Assembly (NCBI GenBank): GCA_030642645.1
Contig: DAOWNJ010000014.1
Coordinates: 1 to 13,277, forward strand
Origin: Dehalococcoidia bacterium
GTDB taxonomy: Bacteria > Chloroflexota > Dehalococcoidia > E44-bin15 > DAOWNJ01
Direction: 5' to 3'
Length of the DNA stretch: 13,277 nucleotides
In this document: positions 1 through 7,407 of the stretch, one piece after another
How positions within the stretch are numbered: the first letter of the stretch is position 1
How the letters are laid out: every line of letters begins with the position of its first letter
Program-made: the position numbers and the translations under genes
The notes under the pieces: generated by a model
Database searches by the model: none
Seen by the model: the letters and a program-made list of their open reading frames with translations, nothing else
Told to the model about the DNA's origin: nothing

Positions 1-201
1 CAGATAGACGAAGACCCGGGCAAGATGGTGCCGCTGTCCCTGGATAACATCTGGGGAGTGGATGGTTTTCGGGTTATGCGCGGCAGCCGAGACCTCAAGC
101 CGTTTCTGCTTGAGCGGAACTATGCAGACTTCAGCGATTCCACACCCTATGAAGCTTCCCTGGGCCGACTGCTCAAGGGACTGGAGAGGAAGCCAAGTTG
201 A
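1..201 (+). CDS. C-terminal fragment of unidentified protein, possibly TIR-domain
   Basis: This is an open frame entering from the left edge and ending in TGA at 199-201; 66 residues are visible and the 5' end is missing. It reads as a normal soluble protein end. The stretch MVPLSLDN, followed after about 30 residues by NYADFSDSTPYEASLGRLLKGLER, resembles the end of bacterial TIR domains, where a 'P-(I/L)-x-L-D' strand precedes a 'DF..W/D....Y...L.RLL..L' helix. That assignment is inference from pattern only; the catalytic part of a TIR domain would lie outside the window. The stop overlaps the TTG start of rpe by four bases (TTGA), so the two are probably cotranscribed and translationally coupled. 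Confidence 0.6.
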   Translation, partial: QIDEDPGKMVPLSLDNIWGVDGFRVMRGSRDLKPFLLERNYADFSDSTPYEASLGRLLKGLERKPS

Positions 202-857
202 CCCAGATCAAGCTTGCTCCATCAATACTCTCCGCTGACCAGAGCCGCCTGGGGGAGCAGGTCGCCGAGGCGACAAGGGCCGGCGCCGATTACATCCATG
301 TCGATGTCATGGACGGGAGATTTGTCCCCAATATAACCATCGGTGCCCCCGTGGTCGAATCCCTTAGACCCTGGACAGACCTCCCCCTTGATGTCCACCT
401 CATGATCATTGAGCCGGAGCGGCATATTGAAAGCTTCGCTAAAGCGGGCTCAGACATCATCACTGTCCACGCTGAGGTATGCCCTTACCTCTATCGGGTG
501 ATCGAATCGATAAAAGAGCTTGGGGTCAAGGCTGGGGTCTCCCTAAACCCCGCCACCCCGCTTTCGATGATTGATGAGGTCCTGCCCGTCATCGACCTGG
601 TCCTGATCATGACAGTGAACCCTGGATTCTGGGGGCAGGATTTCATCGAGGAGACCCTGGAAAAGATCACCCACCTGAGGAGGAGGCTTGATGAGATGGG
701 GGTGGGGGCTGAACTTGAGGTCGATGGCGGCATAAATGCCGAAACAGCGCCAAAGGTGGTTAGGGCAGGGGCAAGGGTGCTTGTTGCTGGCTCAGCGGTC
801 TTTAATCGCAGTGAGGGCGTGGAGGCAGCTATGAGGCGGCTTAGAGGGGTTATCTGA
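198..857 (+). CDS. rpe: Ribulose-phosphate 3-epimerase
   Basis: This cytosolic TIM-barrel enzyme interconverts D-ribulose 5-phosphate and D-xylulose 5-phosphate in the pentose phosphate or Calvin pathway. The 219 residues match the usual family length. Visible motifs are APSILSAD (7-14), HVDVMDG (34-40; metal ligands H34 and D36), DVHLM (65-69; metal ligand H67), VNPGFWGQ (140-147), EVDGGIN (174-180; catalytic/metal D176) and GSAVF near the C-terminus, so the active site is complete. The family usually has VNPGFGGQ; here the second-last glycine is W145. The start is TTG, chosen because the family begins close to APSILSAD and a purine-rich GGAGAGGAAG lies just upstream. It overlaps the previous gene by four bases and the convergent rpmB by eight. 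Confidence 0.97.
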   Translation: MTQIKLAPSILSADQSRLGEQVAEATRAGADYIHVDVMDGRFVPNITIGAPVVESLRPWTDLPLDVHLMIIEPERHIESFAKAGSDIITVHAEVCPYLYRVIESIKELGVKAGVSLNPATPLSMIDEVLPVIDLVLIMTVNPGFWGQDFIEETLEKITHLRRRLDEMGVGAELEVDGGINAETAPKVVRAGARVLVAGSAVFNRSEGVEAAMRRLRGVI

Positions 858-1029
858 CCTTTTGCTGGGTTCTGAGACACCTGGTGCAGATATTGAGCCT
901 CACTGGCTTCCCATCTACGATAACGGTGCTCCTTTGAATATTGGCCTGCCAGCGACGATTGGTTCGCCTTTTGGAGTGGCTTACATTATGACCAAACTGA
1001 ACGCTCTTGCCACAAATATCACACTTCAT
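850..1029 (-). CDS. rpmB: 50S ribosomal protein bL28
   Basis: This is a small structural protein of the large ribosomal subunit, 59 residues and basic. It starts MKCDICGK, and the SHSKRRTNRRWQAN segment is typical of bL28. Two CxxC pairs (C3/C6 and C48/C51) mark the zinc-binding (C+) form. I prefer the ATG at 1027-1029 over one 14 codons upstream, because the family begins at this methionine and an AGGTGAT-type ribosome binding site sits just before it. The TAA stop lies inside the 3' end of rpe (convergent, eight-base overlap). It is transcribed away from fakA. In Firmicutes rpmB often lies near asp23/yloV/recG; the linkage is kept here but rpmB is inverted and asp23 is absent. Confidence 0.96.
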   Translation of the reverse strand: MKCDICGKSVQFGHNVSHSKRRTNRRWQANIQRSTVIVDGKPVRLNICTRCLRTQQKVR

Positions 1030-1074
1030 CCTATCACCTTTACCTGAATTCGGTTTTCCTGTAGAATTCATTTA

Positions 1075-1103
1075 AGGATAACATATTTGATCCTCACTGG
1101 CAA
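1075..1103 (-). promoter_or_regulatory. Putative promoter of rpmB
   Basis: On the minus strand TTGCCA (1098-1103) is followed after 17 bases by TATCCT (1075-1080), a fair match to a sigma-70-type promoter. It predicts transcription from about 1068 and a leader near 38 bases. The -35 box overlaps the ribosome binding site of the divergent fakA gene (AAGGAGG, 1102-1108), so the two genes share this 83-base region. No convincing plus-strand promoter for fakA was found. Confidence 0.45.
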
Positions 1104-1112
1104 GGAGGAAAG

Positions 1113-2729
1113 GTGAAAGAGGTAGTCACCGGGGAAGACCTCAAGGGTATGTTCACCGCCGCCACTGCCTGGCTGGAGAAGAGCGCGGCGGATATAGATG
1201 CCCTCAATGTCTTCCCTGTCCCCGATGGTGACACCGGAACCAACATGCTCCTCACCATGCGTTCTATGATGGAGGAGGCCTACAGCTCCCCGGATGAGAG
1301 CGTATCGGTGGTCTCGGGTGCGATGGCCCATGGTGCTCTAATGGGGGCCAGGGGGAATAGCGGGGTGATCCTTTCCCAGATAATGCATGGACTTGCGACA
1401 GGGCTTGACGGGAAGGTGTCATTCGATGGTGGAGACTTTGCCCGTGCCCTTGAGGAGGCATCCCAGGCAGCATATAAAGGGGTGAGTAACCCGGTTGAGG
1501 GGACTATCCTCACTGTGATCCGCGATGCTTCATCGGCGGCAGCAGCAGAGGAGAGTGGCGATATGATCTCGACTCTGGAGAGTGCTGTCGCTGCGGCAAG
1601 GGATTCGGTTTCAAGGACCCCTTCCCTCCTCCCGGTATTACGCGAGGCCGGTGTTGTGGATGCCGGAGGGCAGGGGCTTTTTGTCATCCTCGATGGTGCT
1701 CTGCGCTTCCTCAAAGGGGAGCTTGAAGAGATGCAATACAGGAGACCCCAGATCATCATCAGCGCCACCCCTATTGCTATTGGGGAACCACACCTGATAA
1801 ACCATGAGGAGGGCTATGGATACTGCACCGGGCTCCTCATCGAGGGGAGGGAGATGAATGTTGACAGGATCAGGAGAAGTCTGGAGAGGAAAGGGGAATC
1901 GGTGATAGTGGTCGGTGATGAGAACATCGTCAGGGTTCACATCCATACCTTCGACCCGGGTAAGATCCTGAGCTATGCCACCTCCCTCGGCACCCTCCAT
2001 GAGATCCAGATACGGAATATGGATGACCAGCATGAGGAGTTCATCGCATCCCAGAGGACGAGGGCACCTTCCCTCAATATCGCCATCATTGCGGTTGTCT
2101 CCGGTGATGGGCTCAGTGATGTCTTCAGGAGCCTCGGTGCCACCGCCATTGTTCCTGGGGGGAGGACGATGAACCCAAGCACCAAGGAGATGTTCCAGGC
2201 GATAAGCGCGGTCTCCCCGGAGAATGTCATCCTCCTTCCAAATAACAAGAACACCATCCCCGTCGCAGAGCAGAGCAGGGGATTGACCGAGAAAAGGGTT
2301 GAGGTAGTCCCCACTAAAACCATCCCTCAAGGGGTCTCAGCGCTCCTTGCCTTCAACTATGAGGCTGACCTTGAGACGAATTTGAAGGCGATGGAGAGGG
2401 CGTCATCCGCCGTTCGGACGGTGGAGGTGACAAATGCGGTTCGCTCCACCAGGGTTGGCGAGTTTAAGATTAAAAAGGGTCAGGCGATAGGATTTCTCGA
2501 TGAGGAGCTTGTTGCGGTGGGCACCAGCCGAGAGCAGGTTCTCTATGAGGTTCTGAAGTCAGCGGGGCTTGAGGGCCTGGAGCTTGTTACCATCTACCAT
2601 GGTGCCGATACCGAAAAGGGTGAGGCTGAAGGGGTGGCTGAGGTGCTTAGAGGAGGCCACCCCCAACTTGGTGTTGAGGTGGTCTCAGGCAGACAGCCCA
2701 ACTATAATTACATCGTCTCTTTGGAATGA
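1113..2729 (+). CDS. fakA: FakA/YloV-type fatty acid kinase (DhaL-domain kinase)
   Basis: This belongs to the YloV/FakA family of dihydroxyacetone-kinase-like proteins. Characterised members phosphorylate exogenous fatty acids held by a DegV-type FakB partner; no fakB lies in this window. The protein has 538 residues, close to family length. The N-terminal DhaL domain (about 8-200) contains LNVFPVPDGDTGTNM (31-45), where D38, D40 and N44 are the expected Mg-nucleotide ligands, GARGNSGVILSQ (78-89) and a DAGGQG turn near 187. A middle domain and the C-terminal DegV-like half follow; the latter ends with a YHGAD segment and NYNYIVSLE. The start is GTG with a strong AAGGAGG four bases upstream. 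Its stop overlaps the recG start (ATGA), suggesting coupled translation. Fatty acid kinase activity is inferred from the family. Confidence 0.93.
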   Translation: MKEVVTGEDLKGMFTAATAWLEKSAADIDALNVFPVPDGDTGTNMLLTMRSMMEEAYSSPDESVSVVSGAMAHGALMGARGNSGVILSQIMHGLATGLDGKVSFDGGDFARALEEASQAAYKGVSNPVEGTILTVIRDASSAAAAEESGDMISTLESAVAAARDSVSRTPSLLPVLREAGVVDAGGQGLFVILDGALRFLKGELEEMQYRRPQIIISATPIAIGEPHLINHEEGYGYCTGLLIEGREMNVDRIRRSLERKGESVIVVGDENIVRVHIHTFDPGKILSYATSLGTLHEIQIRNMDDQHEEFIASQRTRAPSLNIAIIAVVSGDGLSDVFRSLGATAIVPGGRTMNPSTKEMFQAISAVSPENVILLPNNKNTIPVAEQSRGLTEKRVEVVPTKTIPQGVSALLAFNYEADLETNLKAMERASSAVRTVEVTNAVRSTRVGEFKIKKGQAIGFLDEELVAVGTSREQVLYEVLKSAGLEGLELVTIYHGADTEKGEAEGVAEVLRGGHPQLGVEVVSGRQPNYNYIVSLE

Positions 2730-5041
2730 TCCTCGATATCGAGCCACTCAGGAAGATCCTCGAGCTTGAGAGAGCTAAAGGCTACAAGGATATTGCAGTG
2801 ATCGGTGGGCTTGATCGCTACCTCAGCCGATTAAGGGATGAGAAGACCATTGAGGATGCCGGGTTCCTGGAACAGGTCTCTCTGGATTACTCAAGCATGG
2901 ATAGGGAACAAAGGTCGGAGTGGGTGGAGAGTATGCTGGATTTCCTGAATAGAAGAGACGTCAGGGCAAAGCCCCGAAGGGAGACCCCCAGCGACCAGTC
3001 GCTCGATTCCCCGCTAACCACAATTAAAGGGATAAGCCCAAGCCTGTCCCTCAAGTTTGAAAGGCTTGGGGTGAGGACAGTTCGAGACCTGATCTACTTC
3101 TTCCCACGCCGCCACCTTGACTACTCAAGGGTAAAGCCCATATCAAGGATTGAGGTGGGAGCGGAGCAGACAGTTGTGGCTACGGTTTGGGAGGCACACC
3201 AGACCATCCTCGGAGGGAGAAAGGGCACCGAGGCGATCGTCGGCGATGATAGCGGGAATATGAGGGTTGTCTGGTTCAATCAGCCCTATTTGGCAAAGAG
3301 ACTGCGCCCGAACTTAAGGGTGGTCATAAGCGGAAGGGTCGGCATCTTCAGGGGGATGAAGGTCTTCGAGTCCCCTCAGTGGGAGCCATCCTCAGGGGAG
3401 CTTGTCCATACCGGGAGATTAGTCCCTATCTATCCATTAACTGAGGGGCTATCCCCTCGCGTTGTGCGGAGGGTGGTAAAGGAGACTGTGGAGGGATGGG
3501 CCCCCAGGATAGCCGATTTCCTCCCGGAGGATGTGAGAGACGAGGCTCGGCTCCTCGGCCTTCCCCAGGCCCTGGTCCAGGCCCACTACCCTGATGGTGA
3601 GGTCATGAAGGATATGGCGAGGAGAAGACTCGCCTTTGATGAGCTATTCCTCATTCAGCTTGGGGTTCTTGAGAGGAAGCATGACTGGCAGGAGGGAAGC
3701 CCCGCCCCTCCCCTTAAGACCGATTGGAGCATCCTCGAGGGTTTCCTTGATTCCCTCCCATTCACCCTTACACCTGCTCAGAGGCGTGCTCTCGACGAGA
3801 TATTGAGCGACCTGGAGAAGCCAAAGCCGATGTGTCGCCTCCTTCAGGGGGAGGTGGGGAGCGGGAAGACGGTTGTTGCCGCCACAGCCCTTCTGGTTGC
3901 CGCTTTAGATGGCTTTCAGGGGGTTCTCATGGCACCAACCGAGATCCTTGCCGAGCAGCACTTCAATAGCATCTCCGCTCTCCTCTCCACTCACCCCTTC
4001 AACATAGCGCTCCTCACAGGAGGTCTCAGGAGGTCGGAAAAGGAGGAGCTCCACCAGAGGATAAGGGATGGGGAGGTGGATATCGTTATCGGGACGCACG
4101 CCCTCATTCAGAAAGGGGCGGAGTTTGAGAGACTTGGCCTGGCTATAGTGGATGAGCAGCACCGATTCGGGGTGATGCAGCGCTCACAACTACGCCACAA
4201 GGGCACCAGCCCCCATCTACTGGTGATGACCGCTACCCCCATCCCCAGAAGCCTGGCGCTCACGCTCTATGGTGACCTGGAGCTTTCGGTTATCGATGAA
4301 CTCCCCCCGGGGAGGAAAGAGATAAGGACGAGGTGGCTTGAGTCCCATGAGAGAGGTGAGGCCTACTCCTTCCTCAGGGGTCAGGTCAGGGAGGGGAGAC
4401 AGGGGTTCATCATCTGCCCCCTTATTGAGGAGTCCGAGAGGGTCCAGACGAGGGCTGCTATAAAGGAGTATGAGCTACTCTCCAGGGATGTCTTCCCCGA
4501 CCTTCGACTTGGCCTCCTCCACGGCCGTATGAAGAGCGAGGAGAAGGAGAGGGTGATGCGCCGCTTCAGGGATGGGGAGCTTGATATACTTGTTTCAACC
4601 CCTGTTGTTGAGGTTGGGATAGATGTCCCCAATGCCACCGTGATGATTGTTGAGGGAGCCGACCACTTTGGATTTGCCCAGCTACATCAGTTTCGTGGTC
4701 GTGTGGGGAGGGGGGAGCACCCAAGCTACTGCCTGCTGCTCGCCGATAACCCTTCAGCGGAGGGGAGGGACAGGCTTGGGACCATCGAGAAGACCCAGGA
4801 TGGATTCGCCCTGGCCGAGGAGGACTTGAGACTAAGGGGGCCAGGTGAGTTCTTCGGGACAAGACAGAGCGGCCTGCCAGACCTGAAGATGGCAAGGTTC
4901 TCCGATGTCGGGCTTCTGGAGCTTGCCCGAAGCGAGGCGATAAGGCTCTTTGAGGCCGATCCTGAGCTAAAAAAGCCAGGGCACAGACTCCTTGCCCAAG
5001 AGGTTGGGAGGCTTCTGAGGGGTGGGGCTGAGTGGAGCTAG
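2726..5041 (+). CDS. recG: ATP-dependent DNA helicase RecG
   Basis: RecG is a superfamily 2 helicase that remodels stalled replication forks and branch-migrates Holliday junctions. The 771 residues exceed the roughly 690 of E. coli RecG because of an N-terminal extension of about 90 residues (containing ERAKGYKDIAVIGGLDRYL), as in cyanobacterial and Chloroflexota RecG. A helix-hairpin-helix-like segment (LTTIKGISPSLSLKFERLGV) and the OB-fold wedge domain follow. Helicase motifs are all present: Walker A GEVGSGKT (375-382, K381), DEQH box (476-479), TATPIPR, LLHGRMKSEEKE, VSTPVVEVGIDVPNA and the QFRGRVGRGEH arginine-finger motif. The ATG start overlaps the fakA stop by four bases. The stop is TAG. 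Confidence 0.97.
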   Translation: MILDIEPLRKILELERAKGYKDIAVIGGLDRYLSRLRDEKTIEDAGFLEQVSLDYSSMDREQRSEWVESMLDFLNRRDVRAKPRRETPSDQSLDSPLTTIKGISPSLSLKFERLGVRTVRDLIYFFPRRHLDYSRVKPISRIEVGAEQTVVATVWEAHQTILGGRKGTEAIVGDDSGNMRVVWFNQPYLAKRLRPNLRVVISGRVGIFRGMKVFESPQWEPSSGELVHTGRLVPIYPLTEGLSPRVVRRVVKETVEGWAPRIADFLPEDVRDEARLLGLPQALVQAHYPDGEVMKDMARRRLAFDELFLIQLGVLERKHDWQEGSPAPPLKTDWSILEGFLDSLPFTLTPAQRRALDEILSDLEKPKPMCRLLQGEVGSGKTVVAATALLVAALDGFQGVLMAPTEILAEQHFNSISALLSTHPFNIALLTGGLRRSEKEELHQRIRDGEVDIVIGTHALIQKGAEFERLGLAIVDEQHRFGVMQRSQLRHKGTSPHLLVMTATPIPRSLALTLYGDLELSVIDELPPGRKEIRTRWLESHERGEAYSFLRGQVREGRQGFIICPLIEESERVQTRAAIKEYELLSRDVFPDLRLGLLHGRMKSEEKERVMRRFRDGELDILVSTPVVEVGIDVPNATVMIVEGADHFGFAQLHQFRGRVGRGEHPSYCLLLADNPSAEGRDRLGTIEKTQDGFALAEEDLRLRGPGEFFGTRQSGLPDLKMARFSDVGLLELARSEAIRLFEADPELKKPGHRLLAQEVGRLLRGGAEWS

Positions 5042-5063
5042 CTAATAGAGGGGGGATAAAGCC

Positions 5064-6746
5064 ATGATTAAGGATGATATCGCAAAGCTACTGGAGGATG
5101 CCGCAATCAAGGCCCAGGAGGAAGGGCTTCTGCCCCCGGTCGTCCTCCCTGAGGTTACGGTGGAGCACCCCCCCAGTCCTTCATACGGTGACTATGCCGG
5201 GACCGTCCCCTTGAAACTGGCCAGGGCGGCAAGGATGGACGCCCTCAAGGTGGCAAAGGCCCTGGAGGGTCTCATCGTCCCCTCCGAGGAGATCGAGAGG
5301 ATCGAGGTGGTGCCCCCTGGATTTATCAACTTCTTCCTCAAGAGGGAATGGCTGGTAAAGCAGGTTGATGCCATCCTCGATGCCGGGGAGTCCTATGGCG
5401 ATATAGATATCGGTCAGGGCTTGCGGGTTCAGGTTGAGTTTGTAAGCGTCAACCCCACCGGCCCCCTCCATGTTGGGCACGGGAGGGGGGCGGTCCTGGG
5501 CAGCACCCTTTCAAATGTGCTCACCTCCGCAGGCTACTCTGTGGTGAAGGAGTACTATATAAATGATGCCGGAAGCCAGATGGACTCCTTCTATCGCTCC
5601 CTTCATTGTCGCTACCTCAAGGCCCTGGGCTTGGAGAGTGAAATGCCACTCGATGGCTACTTCGGCGACTACCTCGTAGATATGGCCAGGGAGATTGTGG
5701 CTGAACAGGGAGGGAAAGATGAAGCAATTTCTAAAATAGCGGAGATTACCCTTGACGGAAAAGACCCCGTTCAAGAGATAGGCAAAATCGGAGTGGCAAA
5801 GATCATAGAAGGGATCAAATTAGACCTCGAACTTCTGGGCGTGGAGTTTGACAACTGGTTCTACGAACATGAGCTCTATGATGAGGGTCAGTACCAAAGG
5901 GTGATGTCCCTGCTCCGCGAGAGGGGATACATTGGGGAGAGGGAGGGGGCGGTTTGGTTCGTCTCCACCGCCCTTGGCGATGACAAGGACAATGTCCTAG
6001 TGAGAAGCGGCGGCTCCCCAACCTACTTCGCCTCAGATATAGCATATCACTACAACAAATTCCTGGAGAGGGGATTTGATCAGGTGATCAACATCTGGGG
6101 GGCAGACCACCTGGGGCATGTCTCCAGGATGAAGGCAGTGGTAGGTGCACTTGGTATAAACCCGGAGCGCCTCCGCATAATAATTGCCCAGATGGTGAGC
6201 TTGAAGCGTGGCCAGAATGTGGTCAAGGTATCAAAGCGCAGTGGAGAGCTCATCACCCTTCGTGAGCTTATCGATGAGGTCGGCCCCGATGCCTGCCTCG
6301 TCTTCTTCCTCTCCCGCTCCCCCGATAGCCAGATGGACTTCGACCTCGAACTGGCGAAGAAGCAGTCGGCGGATAACCCCGTCTACTATATCCAGTATGC
6401 CCATGCTCGCATCTCGGGCATCCTCCGCCTTGCCGATGAGAGGGGGATCGATTATACCGGGGGGGATACCTCCCTCATCACAAATGAGGCGGAGCTAGAC
6501 CTCATTCGCAAGATGCTCCAGCTTCCTGAGTTTACCGAGCTTGTTGCTCGAAACCTGGAGCCCCAGCATATCCTCTACTACTCCCAGGAACTTGCCACCG
6601 CATTTCATGACTTCTATGAGAAGTGCCGTGTTATCTCCGATGACGAACAAATGACAAGGGCGAGGCTGAAGCTCGTTGCGGCGGCGAGGCTCGTCCTTGC
6701 AAAGTCGCTCCGCCTTATGGGGGTGAGTGCCCCGGAGAGGATGTAG
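5064..6746 (+). CDS. argS: Arginyl-tRNA synthetase
   Basis: This class I synthetase attaches arginine to tRNA-Arg in the cytosol. Its 560 residues match the family. The N-terminal additional domain covers about residues 1-110. The HIGH motif appears as HVGH (136-139) in NPTGPLHVGHGRG; the KMSKS loop appears as KVSKR (388-392), followed by SGELITLRELIDEVGPDA. The C-terminal anticodon-binding DALR domain ends in GVSAPERM, the standard ArgRS terminus. The ATG start has a GAGGGGGG element upstream. It follows recG by 22 bases, probably in the same transcript. A stretch near 5700-5870 is visibly richer in A/T and uses GAA, AAA, ATA and ATT codons more than its surroundings, although the reading frame and family features continue. 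Confidence 0.97.
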   Translation: MIKDDIAKLLEDAAIKAQEEGLLPPVVLPEVTVEHPPSPSYGDYAGTVPLKLARAARMDALKVAKALEGLIVPSEEIERIEVVPPGFINFFLKREWLVKQVDAILDAGESYGDIDIGQGLRVQVEFVSVNPTGPLHVGHGRGAVLGSTLSNVLTSAGYSVVKEYYINDAGSQMDSFYRSLHCRYLKALGLESEMPLDGYFGDYLVDMAREIVAEQGGKDEAISKIAEITLDGKDPVQEIGKIGVAKIIEGIKLDLELLGVEFDNWFYEHELYDEGQYQRVMSLLRERGYIGEREGAVWFVSTALGDDKDNVLVRSGGSPTYFASDIAYHYNKFLERGFDQVINIWGADHLGHVSRMKAVVGALGINPERLRIIIAQMVSLKRGQNVVKVSKRSGELITLRELIDEVGPDACLVFFLSRSPDSQMDFDLELAKKQSADNPVYYIQYAHARISGILRLADERGIDYTGGDTSLITNEAELDLIRKMLQLPEFTELVARNLEPQHILYYSQELATAFHDFYEKCRVISDDEQMTRARLKLVAAARLVLAKSLRLMGVSAPERM

Positions 6747-6756
6747 GCTAAACAGA

Positions 6757-6789
6757 CTGCTGAAAAAGTCCTTCGGGCATTTTCAGCGG
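6757..6789. terminator. Hairpin between convergent genes, probable terminator
   Basis: An inverted repeat with arms CTGCTGAAAA (6757-6766) and TTTTCAGCG (6780-6789, including one T-G wobble) encloses a 13-base loop. That loop contains CC-TTCG-GG, a very stable UUCG tetraloop on a short stem. It sits between the argS stop and the stop of the convergent carbonic anhydrase gene, where a two-way terminator is expected. There is no T-run after the stem on either strand; the T/A tract is inside the stem, so the terminator call is moderate. Confidence 0.55.
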
Positions 6790-6791
6790 CC

Positions 6792-7298
6792 TTAAAAGCC
6801 CTGCCTCTTATACTCCTGCCCAAGCTGGGAGTAGAAGCCGCCGGTCTGCTCCAGCATTTGCAGCTTGTCTGGAGAGAGCTCTTTCTTTATCTGGGCTGGT
6901 ACCCCAACCACGAATGACCTACTCGGTATCTTCATCCCCTCCCCCACCACCGCCCCGGCCCCAACGATTGAGTAGTCCCCAACCTCGACATTGTCAAGTA
7001 TGGTGGCATTGATGCCAATGAGGACATTCCTCCCGATCCTCGAGCAATGGACAACTGCACTATGCCCGATAAGGGCATTATCTCCAATCTCCAGAGGGGA
7101 GTCAGCGTGGAGGACGGTATTGTCCTGGATGCTCACATTCCTTCCGATCCTTATCGGGGCGATATCGGCCCTTATCACCACCCCTGGCCATATATTTGAG
7201 CTCTCCCCTATCTCAACATCCCCGATGATATAGGCCTTCTCACTTACAAAGGCAGAATCCGCTATCTTCGGCGTCTTGTCCCCGAAGGTCTTAATCAC
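6792..7298 (-). CDS. Gamma-class carbonic anhydrase-family protein
   Basis: The 168 residues form a left-handed beta-helix built from hexapeptide repeats (for example IGDVEIG, IRIGRNVSI, LEIGDNALIG, NVEVGDYSIVG). This is the trimeric fold of the gamma carbonic anhydrase/YrdA family, which hydrates CO2 to bicarbonate in active members. Zinc ligands H64, H79 and H84 are in place, as are the arginine/aspartate pair R43/D45 and Q58/D59 that shape the active site. The ending contains GVPAQIKKEL and a C-terminal helix, as usual. The start is GTG at 7296-7298 with AAGGAGG upstream. Many such homologues are annotated only as acetyltransferase-like, and the physiological activity is not shown by sequence alone. 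It is a single-gene unit convergent with argS. Confidence 0.9.
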   Translation of the reverse strand: MIKTFGDKTPKIADSAFVSEKAYIIGDVEIGESSNIWPGVVIRADIAPIRIGRNVSIQDNTVLHADSPLEIGDNALIGHSAVVHCSRIGRNVLIGINATILDNVEVGDYSIVGAGAVVGEGMKIPSRSFVVGVPAQIKKELSPDKLQMLEQTGGFYSQLGQEYKRQGF

Positions 7299-7324
7299 CT
7301 TCCCCTCCTTTTCGATTTGTTGCC

Positions 7325-7352
7325 ATTATAGCTGTATTGAGGGGATGGTCAA
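7325..7352 (-). promoter_or_regulatory. Near-consensus promoter of the carbonic anhydrase gene
   Basis: On the minus strand TTGACC (7347-7352) and a perfect TATAAT (7325-7330) are separated by 16 bases. The predicted transcription start is near 7318, giving a leader of about 20 bases that contains the AAGGAGG ribosome binding site. This is the best promoter in the window and suggests steady vegetative expression. Confidence 0.75.
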
Positions 7353-7361
7353 GTGATGTCC

Positions 7362-7390
7362 TTGATGATGCTCTCCCATTGTGCTAGACT
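7362..7390 (+). promoter_or_regulatory. Possible promoter of the mtnP-ahcY run
   Basis: TTGATG (7362-7367) and TAGACT (7385-7390) are 17 bases apart on the plus strand, upstream of the mtnP start. A start near 7397 would leave only about 11 bases of leader, still including the GGGGAGG ribosome binding site (7396-7402). The match is moderate and the short leader makes it uncertain. Confidence 0.35.
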
Positions 7391-7407
7391 TCGGTGGGGA
7401 GGTCTAA

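Noticed and set aside
1046..1069. Two GAATTC palindromes 12 bases apart between rpmB and fakA
   Set aside because: They could be read as an operator, but six-base palindromes at this spacing carry little information and no longer symmetry extends from them.
1638..2330. A 230-codon open frame on the minus strand
   Set aside because: It lies wholly antisense to fakA, which has clear family motifs throughout. It is rich in proline, glycine and aspartate with no recognisable motif, and is a by-product of GC-rich codon bias.
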